Positions 1 through 8,636 are shown, counted from the first letter of the stretch. The stretch: 64,000 nt of DNA from Amycolatopsis mongoliensis (GCF_030285665.1 NZ_CP127295.1:6386001-6450000), one strand, 5' to 3'. A program made the numbers and translations. Notes: a model not told the origin generated them from the sequence alone.

Positions 1-361
1 TCCGGTCGGGGTACGGCTGCAGGTACGGCAGCTCGGAGCCGGAGTCCGGCAGCGCGGACGGTGCGGGTGTGCGGTCGTTGCGCTTCTCCAGGAAGTCGAG
101 GCAGACGTTCGTCGCGATCCGGTACAGCCAGGTCCGCAGCGCGGCGTGGCCCTTGAACGTCTCCCGCTTGTTCCACGCTCGCAGGAACGTCTCCTGCGTC
201 ATGTCCTGGGCGTCCTCGTAGTTCGCGAGCATCCGGTAGCAGTGCACCTGCAGCTCACGCCGGTGACGCTCCGTGATGAGCGCGAAGCGCGCCGTATCGC
301 CTGAGCGGACCGCCGCGATGAACGTGGCCTCGTCGGCGTCCAGCGGTTTGGCGTCGGTCAT
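1..361 (-). CDS. ECF RNA polymerase sigma factor (partial, 3' end beyond window)
   Basis: The N-terminal 120 codons of a sigma-70 family ECF factor are visible, read from the ATG at 361 off the left edge. Region 2 is clear: a CYRML core-binding helix, then AQDMTQETFLRAW, then the -10 recognition stretch TWLYRIATNVCLDFLEKR. The following linker, with a PDS motif and a Tyr-Leu-Gln-Pro-Tyr-Pro-Asp run, is typical of the SigG/SigJ-like ECFs that carry a C-terminal SnoaL-like domain. That domain would lie outside the window, so the subgroup is inference. No anti-sigma gene is visible on this side. Confidence 0.9.
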   Translation of the reverse strand, partial: MTDAKPLDADEATFIAAVRSGDTARFALITERHRRELQVHCYRMLANYEDAQDMTQETFLRAWNKRETFKGHAALRTWLYRIATNVCLDFLEKRNDRTPAPSALPDSGSELPYLQPYPDR

Positions 362-749
362 GGTCAGCGATCCTTCCATCGGTGCGAGGGGCTACCAGAA
401 CTGACGACGGGGCGGGGGATTTCTGATCGGTGAAGCCGCCGGCACCGGGCCGTTCGTCAGGGCGGACGGGTCGGGTCGTTCCAGGGGAGGTGCTCCAGGT
501 CAGGCAAGATGCCGCCCGAACCCGCCACCCGGACACCGGGTCACTTCAGAGTGCCGGCCTGGTGGCTCGGCCGGCCGAAGACCCGGGCCCCGCCCGCACG
601 ACCGCGCTGCCGCCGTTCCTGGTCGGGTCGCTGGGGGAGTACCGCGCTCGGCACTCGCACGGTTCGTGTTCACGGCGCCGAGCGCGACATGGCCGGCAGG
701 GACCGCCGTCGACCGACTCGCGGCGTAAGCGGTGCGGGACGAGGTTGGT
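362..749. other. Intergenic stretch without a recognised gene
   Basis: Open frames exist on both strands, but their translations are Arg/Pro/Ala-rich and show no family features, so they look like GC-rich shadows. I see no hairpin terminator, RNA gene or repeat here. Confidence 0.5.
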
Positions 750-1649
750 TCAGACGATGTCCTGGGGGTGCAGCACGATGCGCCCGTGGGTCTTGCGATC
801 GGCCAACGCCTGATAGGCGTCGCGCACGGCCGTGAGCGGGTACGTTGCGGCGACAGGGATGTACAGGTCGCCCGTAGCGGCGAGGGCGGCCAGCCCGGCC
901 AGTGCCGGGGGGCCGCCGGCATCGGTCGTTCCGAAAGATTTGACGCCCTTCTCCTTCGCTCCGCGATAGTCGACAACGGTGTCGATGCGGTCCACCGGAA
1001 CGCCGAGGTCGATCGCGAGGTCGATGTAGCCGCCACCGACGGCGTCGATGAACGCATCTGTTCGGTCGGTCGTGGCGAGGATCCGTTCCCGTTCACCGTC
1101 GCCGTACTGGACGGGCTCGATGCCGTGATGGCGGAGCAGGTCGAAATGCGCGGCGCTGGTCAGGCCGATCACCCTCGCTCCGGTGCGGAGTGCGAGCTGT
1201 GCCGCGGTGAACCCGACGCCGCCCGATGCGCCTGAGATCACGACGGTCTCACCGGGCCGGGGCTCGACCGCCCGGATGGCACCGAGACCCGCCATCGGTG
1301 TGGTGTAGAGCGAGCCCGCCACGTCCCAGCCGAGGGCGTCAGGCTTGCTCACCAGTTGGGCTGCCGGGATGGCGACGAACTGGGCGTGGGCGTCCCAGCT
1401 CTGGAGCCACCCCAGCACCGCGTCCCCGACGGCGAAACCGGACACGTCGGCACCGACAGCGACGACTTCACCGGCGAGATCGCGCCCCGGCGTGTACGAA
1501 CTGCCGTGCAGCGCCGGTAACGCCCCGGGGTTGAGCACACTGGCCGCGACCTGCATGACCACCTCGCCCGGGCCGGGCACGGGCTCGGGGACGTCGGCGA
1601 GGTAGATCCCGTCGATGCCGGAAAACCGGTCATAACGTACTGCTTTCAT
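750..1649 (-). CDS. NADP-dependent quinone-oxidoreductase-like MDR protein
   Basis: A 299-residue medium-chain dehydrogenase/reductase of the quinone oxidoreductase group. It has an N-terminal GroES-like domain (GRDLAGEV near residue 56) and a Rossmann domain with GASGGVG at 140-146. The structural-zinc cysteine cluster is absent, so it is a zinc-independent reductase. The start is the ATG giving MKAVRYDRF; the open frame continues upstream, but that part is not family-like. It lies 50 bp downstream of a TetR gene on the same strand, so it is probably cotranscribed with and controlled by that repressor. The substrate is unknown, possibly an enone or quinone. Confidence 0.88.
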   Translation of the reverse strand: MKAVRYDRFSGIDGIYLADVPEPVPGPGEVVMQVAASVLNPGALPALHGSSYTPGRDLAGEVVAVGADVSGFAVGDAVLGWLQSWDAHAQFVAIPAAQLVSKPDALGWDVAGSLYTTPMAGLGAIRAVEPRPGETVVISGASGGVGFTAAQLALRTGARVIGLTSAAHFDLLRHHGIEPVQYGDGERERILATTDRTDAFIDAVGGGYIDLAIDLGVPVDRIDTVVDYRGAKEKGVKSFGTTDAGGPPALAGLAALAATGDLYIPVAATYPLTAVRDAYQALADRKTHGRIVLHPQDIV

Positions 1650-1699
1650 GAGATCTCCTGGTGTAGGTGATTCGAATCGGCCGGAACGCGAGAGCACGT

Positions 1700-2299
1700 T
1701 CAGGTGCGGCGCAGGAGCGGCAAGAGGATGTCGTCAACGAGGTGCGCGATGAAGGCGGCGTCGCACGGCTCACCCACGACGACGCGGTGCACGATCACTG
1801 CGGAGGCGACCTCGGCGAAGAGCGGCGCCGCTCCGGGCGCCAGGCGCTCGGCCGCTTGGCGGAGAAGTCCGTCCGTCATCGCGGTCTCGTCCCGCCGCAG
1901 GATCCGCCGCATCGCCTGGGCGAGCCCGGCGTCGTTGCGCATGCCGGCGAACAGGGCTCCGAGCAGGCCGACGTCCTGTTCGGAGATGCTCCGCGCCAGC
2001 CATGTCGCCAGAGAATGCACGTTCTCCCGGAGGCTTTCTCCCTCCGGCTGCGGGGGCGTCGCGGGCGAGCGGTGCTCGACCGCGGCGGCGACCAGGGCCG
2101 CCTTGTCGCGGTACCGGCGGTAGATCGTCGTCTTCGCCGCCCCGGAACGCCCGGCCACCGCCTCGATCGAGAGCTGCTCGTAACCCATCTCGGTCAGCAG
2201 GGACAGTGTCGCGTCCAGGATGGCTCGGTCGCGGCCGGAATCCCGCGGTCGCCCCAGCGCCGGGGATCGAGTTACGTCGTCGGGCGCCAAGGCGCTCAC
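1700..2299 (-). CDS. TetR/AcrR family transcriptional repressor
   Basis: A 199-residue TetR regulator if it starts at the GTG at 2299. The open frame runs 34 codons further upstream, but that segment crosses the operator and is unlikely to be translated. The HTH lies at about residues 25-70 (LSIEAVAGRSGAAKTTIYRRYRDK). The C-terminal ligand domain resembles the TetR_C subgroup ending in a VDDILLPLL helix. A nested inverted repeat directly upstream of the start indicates autoregulation. The downstream oxidoreductase is the likely cotranscribed target. Confidence 0.88.
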   Translation of the reverse strand: MSALAPDDVTRSPALGRPRDSGRDRAILDATLSLLTEMGYEQLSIEAVAGRSGAAKTTIYRRYRDKAALVAAAVEHRSPATPPQPEGESLRENVHSLATWLARSISEQDVGLLGALFAGMRNDAGLAQAMRRILRRDETAMTDGLLRQAAERLAPGAAPLFAEVASAVIVHRVVVGEPCDAAFIAHLVDDILLPLLRRT

Positions 2300-2301
2300 C
2301 T

Positions 2302-2336
2302 TACTTTCGCTACGATACCGTTTCGTATCGAAAGTA
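2302..2336. promoter_or_regulatory. Nested inverted-repeat operator of the TetR gene
   Basis: The outer arms TACTTTCG (2302-2309) and CGAAAGTA (2329-2336) enclose inner arms CGATAC (2313-2318) and GTATCG (2325-2330). The site ends 2 bp before the GTG start of the tetR gene. Position and symmetry suit a TetR dimer or pair of dimers; the binding protein is inferred. Confidence 0.65.
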
Positions 2337-2392
2337 CCCGGGGTTGACGCAACCTGCAAGCGGCCGCTTCTGTGCCTGCCCAAGGTCGGGCG

Positions 2393-2559
2393 TCCGCTCA
2401 TCGGCTACTTGTTGAATGGCGGTAGGACCGATGCCGGGCCAGGCTTGGTCGAGGTGTTCGACGGGTGGCTCTCTCATCGGCTGCCCACCACGCTGTCGGG
2501 CGTGGCTCTCACATGGCGTGCCGCCTGTCGAGCACCGAGGCGGGGTGTGGCTGCTTCAA
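2393..2559. repeat. Dispersed ~165-bp repeat, copy A
   Basis: Nearly the same sequence occurs again at 23327-23488, with about five substitutions and two or three short indels. It begins with TCCGCTCATCGGCTACTTG and carries CTCATCGGCT twice. Copy A ends at the stop codon of the MFS gene at 2556. One frame gives similar peptides in both copies, but I do not recognise a gene in it. Confidence 0.8.
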
Positions 2560-3797
2560 GCCGGCCCCCGAGGCGATCGCGCCCGGCGGCGACCGCTGGG
2601 CCGCGTTCCTCGGTCCTTCTCGGTGGCAACAGCCGAGCTTGCGAGGAGCGTCGCGGCGGCGAGGCTGCCCCAGAGGGTGGCCGGGCCGCGGGAGGCGAGT
2701 GCGGTGATGACCGCGGGGGTGACGGCGAGGCCGAAGCCCGTGGAGAGCTGGAAGCGGGCGAGGGCGCGTCCCAGGACCGGGGCCGGGGCGAGGGCGGTGA
2801 CGAGCGCGGTGGCGCTGCCCCCGTAGATGATCTCGCCGAGGGTGCAGACCACGGACACCGCGGCGACGGCCGGGGGACCCCAGCCGTGTCCCAGCGAGGT
2901 GGCCGCGAGGAAGCCGAGGTAGGACGCAGCGAGGACCACGCCGGCCAGGGCCAGCACGGTCCGCCGGGAGAAGCGGGACATCAGGACGGTGACCGGCACC
3001 TGCAGGGTGACCACCAGCACCGTGTTCGCCACGAAGACGGCTGCCGACCACACCGGGGACGCGTGCAGCTGCGTCACCAGGACCAGCGGGAGCGCGATTT
3101 CGAAGAGGTTGAGGCAGAAGACGTAAACCACGTTGGCGGCCAGCAGCGTGCGCATCCGGGGTGCGGGCCGGTCGTCCCTGGCCGGGGTCGCGCCCGGATG
3201 CGCGCGGAGGTGGATCGACCACGCCAAGGTCGCCGCGGCGAAGTAGGCGAGTCCGGTGACGGCTGCCAGCGCCTCCAAGGCGGTGGTGCCGCCCGTCAGG
3301 CACGCCGTGGCGACGAGCGCACCCACACCCAGGCCGGCGTTGCGCAGGGCGCGGCTGCCCGCGAGGGCGGCGTCGCGTTCGCGGCCGTGGGTGACCGTGG
3401 CCACGACAGCCGCGTGGGCGGCCGGCCACGCCTGGTTGCCGATGCCGAGGAAGAGCGCCGCCGCCGCGAACAGCCAGACGTTCCCCGCCGGGGCGGCCAG
3501 CAGCAGCGCCACGCCCAGCACCCGCACCAGCATCGACGCCGCCACGACCGTGCTGCGGGCACCCAGGTCCAGCCAGCGGCCCACCACCGGCGTGCACACC
3601 AGAGCGACGACGACGCCGGCCGTCATGGCGATGCCGGTGACCGGCGCGGACAGCTGCAGCACGGTCACGCCGTAGAGCAGCAGAAAGGGCCGCAGCATGC
3701 CGGTGCCGAGCGCGTCCACGGCGAGAGCGACGGCGTAGCGGGGGCCGCCGGAGGCACGGACGAGGGCGCGCGGCCGGATCCCGGTGATGGTTGCCAT
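2556..3797 (-). CDS. MFS transporter
   Basis: A 413-residue membrane protein with about twelve hydrophobic segments and a charged, Arg/Pro-rich cytoplasmic tail of about 20 residues. The conserved inter-helix motif appears as VVGRWLDLGARS near the end of helix 2. The ATG at 3797 (MATITGIRP) is preferred over a 12-codon longer frame. It is divergent from the DUF5937-ArsR regulator, with a perfect palindrome between them, so it is probably an efflux pump under that regulator. Its stop codon lies within the last bases of dispersed repeat copy A, so the extreme C-terminus may have been altered by the repeat. Confidence 0.88.
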   Translation of the reverse strand: MATITGIRPRALVRASGGPRYAVALAVDALGTGMLRPFLLLYGVTVLQLSAPVTGIAMTAGVVVALVCTPVVGRWLDLGARSTVVAASMLVRVLGVALLLAAPAGNVWLFAAAALFLGIGNQAWPAAHAAVVATVTHGRERDAALAGSRALRNAGLGVGALVATACLTGGTTALEALAAVTGLAYFAAATLAWSIHLRAHPGATPARDDRPAPRMRTLLAANVVYVFCLNLFEIALPLVLVTQLHASPVWSAAVFVANTVLVVTLQVPVTVLMSRFSRRTVLALAGVVLAASYLGFLAATSLGHGWGPPAVAAVSVVCTLGEIIYGGSATALVTALAPAPVLGRALARFQLSTGFGLAVTPAVITALASRGPATLWGSLAAATLLASSAVATEKDRGTRPSGRRRARSPRGPA

Positions 3798-3838
3798 GGC
3801 GCCCACACTGCGTTGGGCCGCCGGACCTGCCACGTCGA

Positions 3839-3855
3839 TTGACGAACACCGTCAA
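3839..3855. promoter_or_regulatory. Palindromic operator between MFS and ArsR genes
   Basis: TTGACGAACACCGTCAA has 6-bp perfect arms (TTGACG/CGTCAA) around a 5-nt spacer. It lies in the 99-bp divergent promoter region between an MFS pump and a DUF5937-ArsR regulator. It is the obvious candidate site for that regulator. Confidence 0.6.
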
Positions 3856-3896
3856 CCGACGCCGTCGCCGGCCGTCCGGGCGGCGAGAATGGCGGG

Positions 3897-4982
3897 ATGA
3901 CGTTGAGGATCGACATCAGCGGCCTGCCGGCCGAGCGACTGCGGTTCACCGCGTCGCCGCTGGCCGAGCTGACCGCGATGCTGCACGTCCTGGCGGAACC
4001 CGCGCATCACCCGCAGCTCGCGGGCTGGGCCGGGGACGTCTGGGCCGGGCTGCGGCCGGAGCTGGCCGAGCGGCTCAGGGAGGCGGAGTTCCTCTGGCGT
4101 TCCTCACGAGCCGACTTCCTCGTCCCCGCTCGTCCCCGGCCGACCCTCCTCGAGGAGCTGGACGACGTGGACCGGATCGACGACGAAACCTATGTGACCG
4201 CCGCACTCGTCACCACCTGCGGCAGCAACCGGGTCCACTTCGGCGCGCCGTCCCCGCTCGTCGACGCGACGGCGCGCGAGCGGGCCCTGGACCTCGCGCA
4301 AGCCCGCGGCGCGCTCCAAGAGGCCTTCGCGGAACGGCTGCTCGCGGACCCCGCCGCCGTGCGGGCGCGGGTGCGGCACACCCTCGAACAGTGCGCCGAG
4401 GCCTTCTTCGACGCCGCCTGGACGCGCGTCGCCGGGCAACTCGCCACCGACCTGCGCCTGAAGAACGACCTGCTGAAGCGCCAGGGCATCGGGGCGGCGC
4501 TCGCGTCGGTCTCCAGCGCCGTCACCCTGGCGCCGGACGGTACCTGCATCATCGTGGACAAGCTGCAGGACAACGCGACCGTCGCCCACGGGGCCGGGGT
4601 CACCTTCCTCCCCAGCGTCTTCGGCCGCCCGCATCTGGTGGCGGTGCGTGCGCCCGGGTGGCAGCCGGTGGTGCAGTATCCCGTCGCCGAGGCGAATCCC
4701 TCGGCGCCGGTCTCGCTGGAAACGGTCACGCTACGGCTCGAGGCGCTCGCGCATCCGGTGCGTTTGCGGCTGCTGCGCACCCTGGCCCGCGGCCCGCACA
4801 CCACCGGCGAGCTGGCCCACGCCTGGGAACTTTCGCCCCCGGAGGTTTCCCGCCATCTCGCTGTCCTGCGTCGCGCGGGTCTGCTGACCACCCGGCGGCA
4901 TGGTCGTTATGTCCGTTACACCGTCAACCTGCCCGACCTGACGGCGCTGGGGGCCGACCTGCTGGCGGCCGTACTGCGTTGA
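3897..4982 (+). CDS. DUF5937/ArsR-HTH transcriptional regulator
   Basis: A 361-residue protein with an N-terminal DUF5937-like domain (residues 1 to about 180) and a C-terminal ArsR winged helix at about 282-345. The recognition helix reads SPPEVSRHLAVLRRAGLL and the wing TTRRHGRYVRYTV. This two-domain layout is common in actinobacteria; the N-terminal part is presumed to sense a ligand. No metal-binding CxC motif is present, so metal sensing is unlikely. It is divergent from the MFS transporter and probably controls it. Confidence 0.88.
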   Translation: MTLRIDISGLPAERLRFTASPLAELTAMLHVLAEPAHHPQLAGWAGDVWAGLRPELAERLREAEFLWRSSRADFLVPARPRPTLLEELDDVDRIDDETYVTAALVTTCGSNRVHFGAPSPLVDATARERALDLAQARGALQEAFAERLLADPAAVRARVRHTLEQCAEAFFDAAWTRVAGQLATDLRLKNDLLKRQGIGAALASVSSAVTLAPDGTCIIVDKLQDNATVAHGAGVTFLPSVFGRPHLVAVRAPGWQPVVQYPVAEANPSAPVSLETVTLRLEALAHPVRLRLLRTLARGPHTTGELAHAWELSPPEVSRHLAVLRRAGLLTTRRHGRYVRYTVNLPDLTALGADLLAAVLR

Positions 4983-5031
4983 GCAGCCCCTCGAAGCGAG
5001 CACCGTTCACCTTGCCCGATGGTGGTGCTCG

Positions 5032-5865
5032 CTACATCGGGAAGACCGTTCGGAAGGCAGCCGAGATCGGTGCGAGGTCGGCGATGAGGCGGTCGAGTTC
5101 GCGGGGGCTCAGGGCGTTGTACGGCGCCTCCGCGAGCCGGTCGGTCAGCGCCTCGACTCGTTCCTTCGTGGCCCGCCCGGCGGCGGTGAGCCAGCCGTCG
5201 GACCCGACGAGGCCGCGGGCGCGCATGCCGTCGATGACCGCGTTCAGCTGCGCGGCGGGGAGGTGGTGGACCCGGCCGAACTCGTGCGCGGGCAGGTCCA
5301 CGGACAACGCGTGCAGCACGTGCGCCTCGGTGCCGCCGATGCCTTCGGTCAGCAGTGCGGCGGTGTGGCCGTCACCGCGGTGCTCGCGCAGCAGGGTGGC
5401 CGCGTGCCACAGCCGGGCCACCGGCTCCTGCGGCACCGGCCGCGCGCGCAGCGCCGCGTAGAGGGCGCGTCCCTCGACAGGGGCGCTGGTCGCCGCTTTC
5501 AGCAACAGGTCGCCGGCGCGCGCGACGCCGGCGTCGTCGGCGAGTTCGCCGAGGATCCGCCGCATTCCCGCGACGCATCCCCGCTCGCGGGCGGCCAGCG
5601 CGGCCTCGGGGGTGGTCAGGTCCCAGACTTTCGGGAGGTGGCGGGCGACCTCGCCGGGGGCGAAGTTGTAGAAGATCGCGTGGACGACGTCGGCCGGCAC
5701 GTCACGGCCGAGCGGCGCGGCCCGGCCGGCGAAGTAGGCGTCCCACGGGTTGCGCAGGCCCAGCGCCATCAGCGCCTCGTCGGACTCGTCGGCGAAGTAG
5801 GGCAGCAGGCCGATGGGCTCGACCAGGTCGTACATGCGGCGGGCCACCGGTTCCGGGTGCGACAT
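5032..5865 (-). CDS. SCO6745/SalK-like HTH-fold protein
   Basis: A 277-residue protein matching the SCO6745 family (annotated in some organisms as SalK, with a helix-turn-helix-like fold). Typical elements are the opening RMYDLVEPIG segment, an FYNF motif near residue 66, and the C-terminal stretch LSPRELDRLIADLAP. The biochemical role of the family is not established. It is convergent with the ArsR gene. A perfect TGTGA-N6-TCACA palindrome lies 105 bp upstream of its ATG, so cAMP/CRP-type control is possible. Confidence 0.8.
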   Translation of the reverse strand: MSHPEPVARRMYDLVEPIGLLPYFADESDEALMALGLRNPWDAYFAGRAAPLGRDVPADVVHAIFYNFAPGEVARHLPKVWDLTTPEAALAARERGCVAGMRRILGELADDAGVARAGDLLLKAATSAPVEGRALYAALRARPVPQEPVARLWHAATLLREHRGDGHTAALLTEGIGGTEAHVLHALSVDLPAHEFGRVHHLPAAQLNAVIDGMRARGLVGSDGWLTAAGRATKERVEALTDRLAEAPYNALSPRELDRLIADLAPISAAFRTVFPM

Positions 5866-5969
5866 CTCGATCTCCTGTGCTCGTGGCGGAGCTCTCGCAG
5901 CGGCCGCTCACCGACGCCACGAACGGGCAACCCGGGATCCGACAACCGAACCTCGGCCAGTCGGGGATC

Positions 5970-5985
5970 TGTGAAGCAGATCACA
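5970..5985. promoter_or_regulatory. CRP/GlxR-type binding site
   Basis: TGTGAAGCAGATCACA matches the consensus TGTGA-N6-TCACA at all ten specified positions. CRP-family proteins, including actinobacterial GlxR/Crp, bind this motif. It lies 105 bp upstream of the SalK-like gene and 340 bp upstream of the secreted SD-repeat gene. Confidence 0.6.
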
Positions 5986-6097
5986 GTTGAGGGTGACCGT
6001 GGGGCAGGCCGGAGGGCCAGACCCTCCCTCGACCCGCGCCGTGCTCCCGGTCCTTCGTCCCGGCAGCCGGGTCGGCCCGCGGGGCACCCAGTACGGT

Positions 6098-6151
6098 TCA
6101 GAGCTGGGGCAGAACCGAATTCATCAGCGAAGCCAGATTCTTGGCGGTCAC
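6098..6151 (-). CDS. Possible 17-residue peptide ORF
   Basis: A GTG-initiated ORF with GGAGGA ending 4 nt before the start. Its 17-residue product begins VTAKNLASL and ends VLPQL. Its start overlaps by 4 nt (GTGA) the stop of another open frame whose last residues read FHIEFFVGQEEK, suggesting translational coupling or a relic. No homology is recognised. It is low confidence because short frames arise by chance. Confidence 0.25.
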   Translation of the reverse strand: MTAKNLASLMNSVLPQL

Positions 6152-6325
6152 TTTTCCTCCTGTCCGACGAAGAATTCGATGTGGAACTCTCCGGGATTCT
6201 CCTGTTCGGGAGAGAGCGGGTTCTGCCGGTGACAGACGGCTGACCGGACTCCGGCTAAACCCTTTGCGCCGCAGCCGCGTGTAACTCCATGCGGGATCGT
6301 CCCGCCTCTGGATGAGGGGCAGTTC

Positions 6326-7093
6326 GTGTCGATGTTTTCCGAAGTCAGACGGCCGTTGATCACCGTGGCGGTGTGCTCGGCCACCCTGCTCGCCGGCGCG
6401 CTGCCCGCCGTTGCCGCGCCCGCGGAACCGAACGTTCACGTCGTGTCCACCCGGTTCGACAAGCTCACCTACCAAGCCGGCGACGCGGCCACGGTCACCT
6501 ACAAGTTCGCGAACTCCGGCTCCGTCGACGCCGTCAAGGTCGTCAACGGCAGTGGCGGGAACGGCGACCCGTGGGAGCTGGAGATCACCGACTGGGCCGG
6601 CGTCGGCTACGACCAGGAGGGGATCACCATCCCCGCGGGACAGACGGTCAGCGTCGTCCTGCGCGGCATCGTGCCCGGCGGCGCCGCGAACGTCGGCCGG
6701 GTGACCATCGCCTACGGCTTCACCGCCCAGAACGGCGACACCGACCCGGGGGACAACGTCGGGGTCGCACGGGCGTCCGTGCCCGGTCTGACCGGCGAGT
6801 CGGTGGGCAGCAGCTACTACGACAAGAACGCCAACCACCGGAACGACCCCGGCGAGGGAGTCGAGGGCGTCGAGGTCACCTTGATCGGGTTGTACGACAT
6901 CGACCGCCGAGCCACCACCCACACCGACCGCAACGGCGATTTCCGGTTCACCGGGCTGCCGGTCGGCGAATACGAGATCCGCGTGACCCCGCCGACCGGG
7001 TGGTGGCTGACCTACGGGGGCAACGTCGGCAGTACCGAGGTCCGCGCTGACGAGCACCCCGACCTCGTCTACGAGGTCGAGCCCCAGCCGTGA
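6326..7093 (+). CDS. Secreted SD-repeat (SdrD B-like) protein
   Basis: A 255-residue exported protein. A signal peptide covers residues 1-31 (basic VRRP, hydrophobic core, cleavage near AVAA). The middle part (about 35-150) looks like an immunoglobulin-type domain beginning YQAGDAATVTYKF. The C-terminal 90 residues form an SdrD B-like (Cna-B-like) repeat: YYDKNANHRNDPGEGVEGV, then THTDRNGDFRFTGLPVGEY. There is no LPXTG motif or membrane anchor, so it is probably free or loosely wall-bound. It ends at a strong terminator shared with the convergent metallopeptidase gene. Confidence 0.82.
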   Translation: MSMFSEVRRPLITVAVCSATLLAGALPAVAAPAEPNVHVVSTRFDKLTYQAGDAATVTYKFANSGSVDAVKVVNGSGGNGDPWELEITDWAGVGYDQEGITIPAGQTVSVVLRGIVPGGAANVGRVTIAYGFTAQNGDTDPGDNVGVARASVPGLTGESVGSSYYDKNANHRNDPGEGVEGVEVTLIGLYDIDRRATTHTDRNGDFRFTGLPVGEYEIRVTPPTGWWLTYGGNVGSTEVRADEHPDLVYEVEPQP

Positions 7094-7098
7094 AGAAC

Positions 7099-7131
7099 GG
7101 GCCGTCTCCCTCGGTTCGGGGGAGACGGCCC
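7099..7131. terminator. Bidirectional hairpin terminator
   Basis: Perfect 12-bp arms GGGCCGTCTCCC and GGGAGACGGCCC flank an 8- to 9-nt loop, between convergent genes ending at 7093 and 7150. There is no clear U-tract, as is usual in GC-rich actinobacteria. Confidence 0.85.
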
Positions 7132-7149
7132 GCCGACGGGAACCGGAGG

Positions 7150-8295
7150 TCAGCCGCGAGCCGCGGCCACCGTGGCCGCGGCCGCCTGATCAGTGGCGGG
7201 CGGCATCAGCTTCGGGTACTCCTTCTGGAACTTCTCGATCATCGTGGCGGACGGGACGATCCGGTTCGGGTTGCCCTGGCTCGTCGCCTGCTTCTCTCCC
7301 CAGGCTCCGGCGGCCTTGCGCTGGTCCGGGGTGCCGTGGCTGTGGAAGCAGTCGCCGATGGAGGCGTCGAGGTAGGTGACCTCCTGCTGGGTGCGGGCGT
7401 TCCACCCGAAACCCTTGGCGTGCGCGACGAAGTAGCCGCCGTAGGCGTCGGGGCCCATTTCGGAGGACTCGTTGCGCGGGTAGTTGTCGTGGGCGAAGTC
7501 GACCTGGTGGCCGTACTCGTGGCCGACCACGGACTCCACCGAGACGTCGTCGAACCCGAGGACGTTGACCGTGTCGAGCAGGCCGTCGCCGAGTGCCACT
7601 CGCTTGCCGCCGAGGCTGCCGGCCGGGGCGGAGAACGCGTTCAGCGTGAGCAGCGGGTTGCGGCCGCCCTGCAGCGCCGGCACCTCGTAGAGCACCTTGG
7701 TGGCGAGCGCGGCGGCGTCCTTCACCTTCGCCGGCGCGAGACCGAGGCTGAAGGTCTGCGCCATCTTCGCCTGGCTGCCGAGATCGGTGCCCTTCCAGGC
7801 GACGAGCTGGATGTTCCAGCTTTCGATGTCCCAGAAGCCGCGCAGCTTGTCGATCGTGCCGGTGGCGCGCGAGGTGTACTGGCCGTCGGTGCCGAAGACC
7901 TGCGGGGCCTTGTCGGACGCGACGCCCTGGACGTAGAGCTGGCTGAGCCCCGACAGCGCGTTGAACGCCTGGTTCTCGAGCGGGGTGAGCTGGGACGCGA
8001 GCTTGTTCGCGTACGTCAGCAGCGAACCCTCGGTGCAGCCCGGGATCGGGTCCTGCGCCGCCTGGCTCCGGGGGCCGAGGTGCGGGATGGGCGACTCGAT
8101 GAGCCGGTCGACGCCGCGCAGAGCATCCGCGGGCAGGCCGTTGTAGAGGTCGACGACGTCTTGGTACAGCTGCGCGACGTCCTGCTCGACGGTCGCTGGT
8201 GCGGCTGCGGCAGGAACGGCCGTGGCGAGCGCGAGCGCCGCCACGGTGCCCGCCGCCGCGAGCGTTCGGCCGAGAAATCTGGTCCGGTCGGGCAA
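7150..8295 (-). CDS. Secreted neutral zinc metallopeptidase
   Basis: A 381-residue exported protein. The TTG start at 8295 is chosen because it follows an AGGGGA ribosome site and gives a normal signal peptide (residues 1 to about 32, ending PAAAAPA); the frame itself runs further upstream. The zinc motif HEYGH is at 259-263, followed about 14 residues later by an ESSEMGPDAYGGYF segment that fits a gluzincin-type third ligand and helix. Two cysteines (CTEGS and GDCFHSH) could form a disulfide. It resembles actinobacterial neutral zinc metallopeptidases of unknown substrate. Confidence 0.8.
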   Translation of the reverse strand: MPDRTRFLGRTLAAAGTVAALALATAVPAAAAPATVEQDVAQLYQDVVDLYNGLPADALRGVDRLIESPIPHLGPRSQAAQDPIPGCTEGSLLTYANKLASQLTPLENQAFNALSGLSQLYVQGVASDKAPQVFGTDGQYTSRATGTIDKLRGFWDIESWNIQLVAWKGTDLGSQAKMAQTFSLGLAPAKVKDAAALATKVLYEVPALQGGRNPLLTLNAFSAPAGSLGGKRVALGDGLLDTVNVLGFDDVSVESVVGHEYGHQVDFAHDNYPRNESSEMGPDAYGGYFVAHAKGFGWNARTQQEVTYLDASIGDCFHSHGTPDQRKAAGAWGEKQATSQGNPNRIVPSATMIEKFQKEYPKLMPPATDQAAAATVAAARG

Positions 8296-8636
8296 GGTGG
8301 TTCCCCTCTTCGGTTCCGGTTCAAGATCACCTAGCACCGCCACGGTAGGGCGATGATCGACCGTGAAACCGGCGCCGGCAGGAGAACCCCGAAATGGCTC
8401 ACGTCTTTCGGAGGGTTTTCGCCGCGCGGACATCGGCCGAAAGTACTAGGTGCGGCCGGGTCGAAGGGCGGGACCGTTTTTCCGGTTCTCGCGCCTGCGC
8501 GAACGTCCGGCGACGGCCAGGGGCGGGTCGCAATGGCATTCTTTGCCGGCAGATCCGAACATCGCCATGAGCGCGCGTCACGCAAGCTCGACCAGCGGCA
8601 TGACGGGATGTCGGCGCCGTGTGGGAGAGTTCTGGT
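8296..8636. other. Intergenic region with short repeat units
   Basis: This divergent spacer holds two units of the short intergenic repeat (8560-8580 and 8581-8614). No gene is supported. Confidence 0.6.
8560..8614 (+). repeat. Short intergenic repeat, two tandem units
   Basis: Unit 1 contains CATGAGCGCGCGTCACGCAA; unit 2 contains CCAGCGGCATGACGGGATGT. Both belong to the GGCATGAGCG repeat family seen at 9675, 19336, 30361 and 32525. They lie just upstream of the adenosine deaminase gene. Confidence 0.6.

Larger units (their letters stand above)
5866..6325. other. Intergenic region with a CRP-like site and a short RBS-led ORF
   Basis: This 460-bp divergent spacer holds the CRP-like palindrome at 5970-5985 and a 17-codon minus-strand ORF at 6098-6151. 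The segment 6100-6200 is visibly less GC-rich than its surroundings. No larger gene is supported. Confidence 0.6.

Noticed and set aside
2220..3842. Long open frame of 540 codons on the plus strand
   Set aside because: It is antisense to the MFS gene, Arg/Gly/Asp-rich with no family features, and typical of GC-rich shadow frames.
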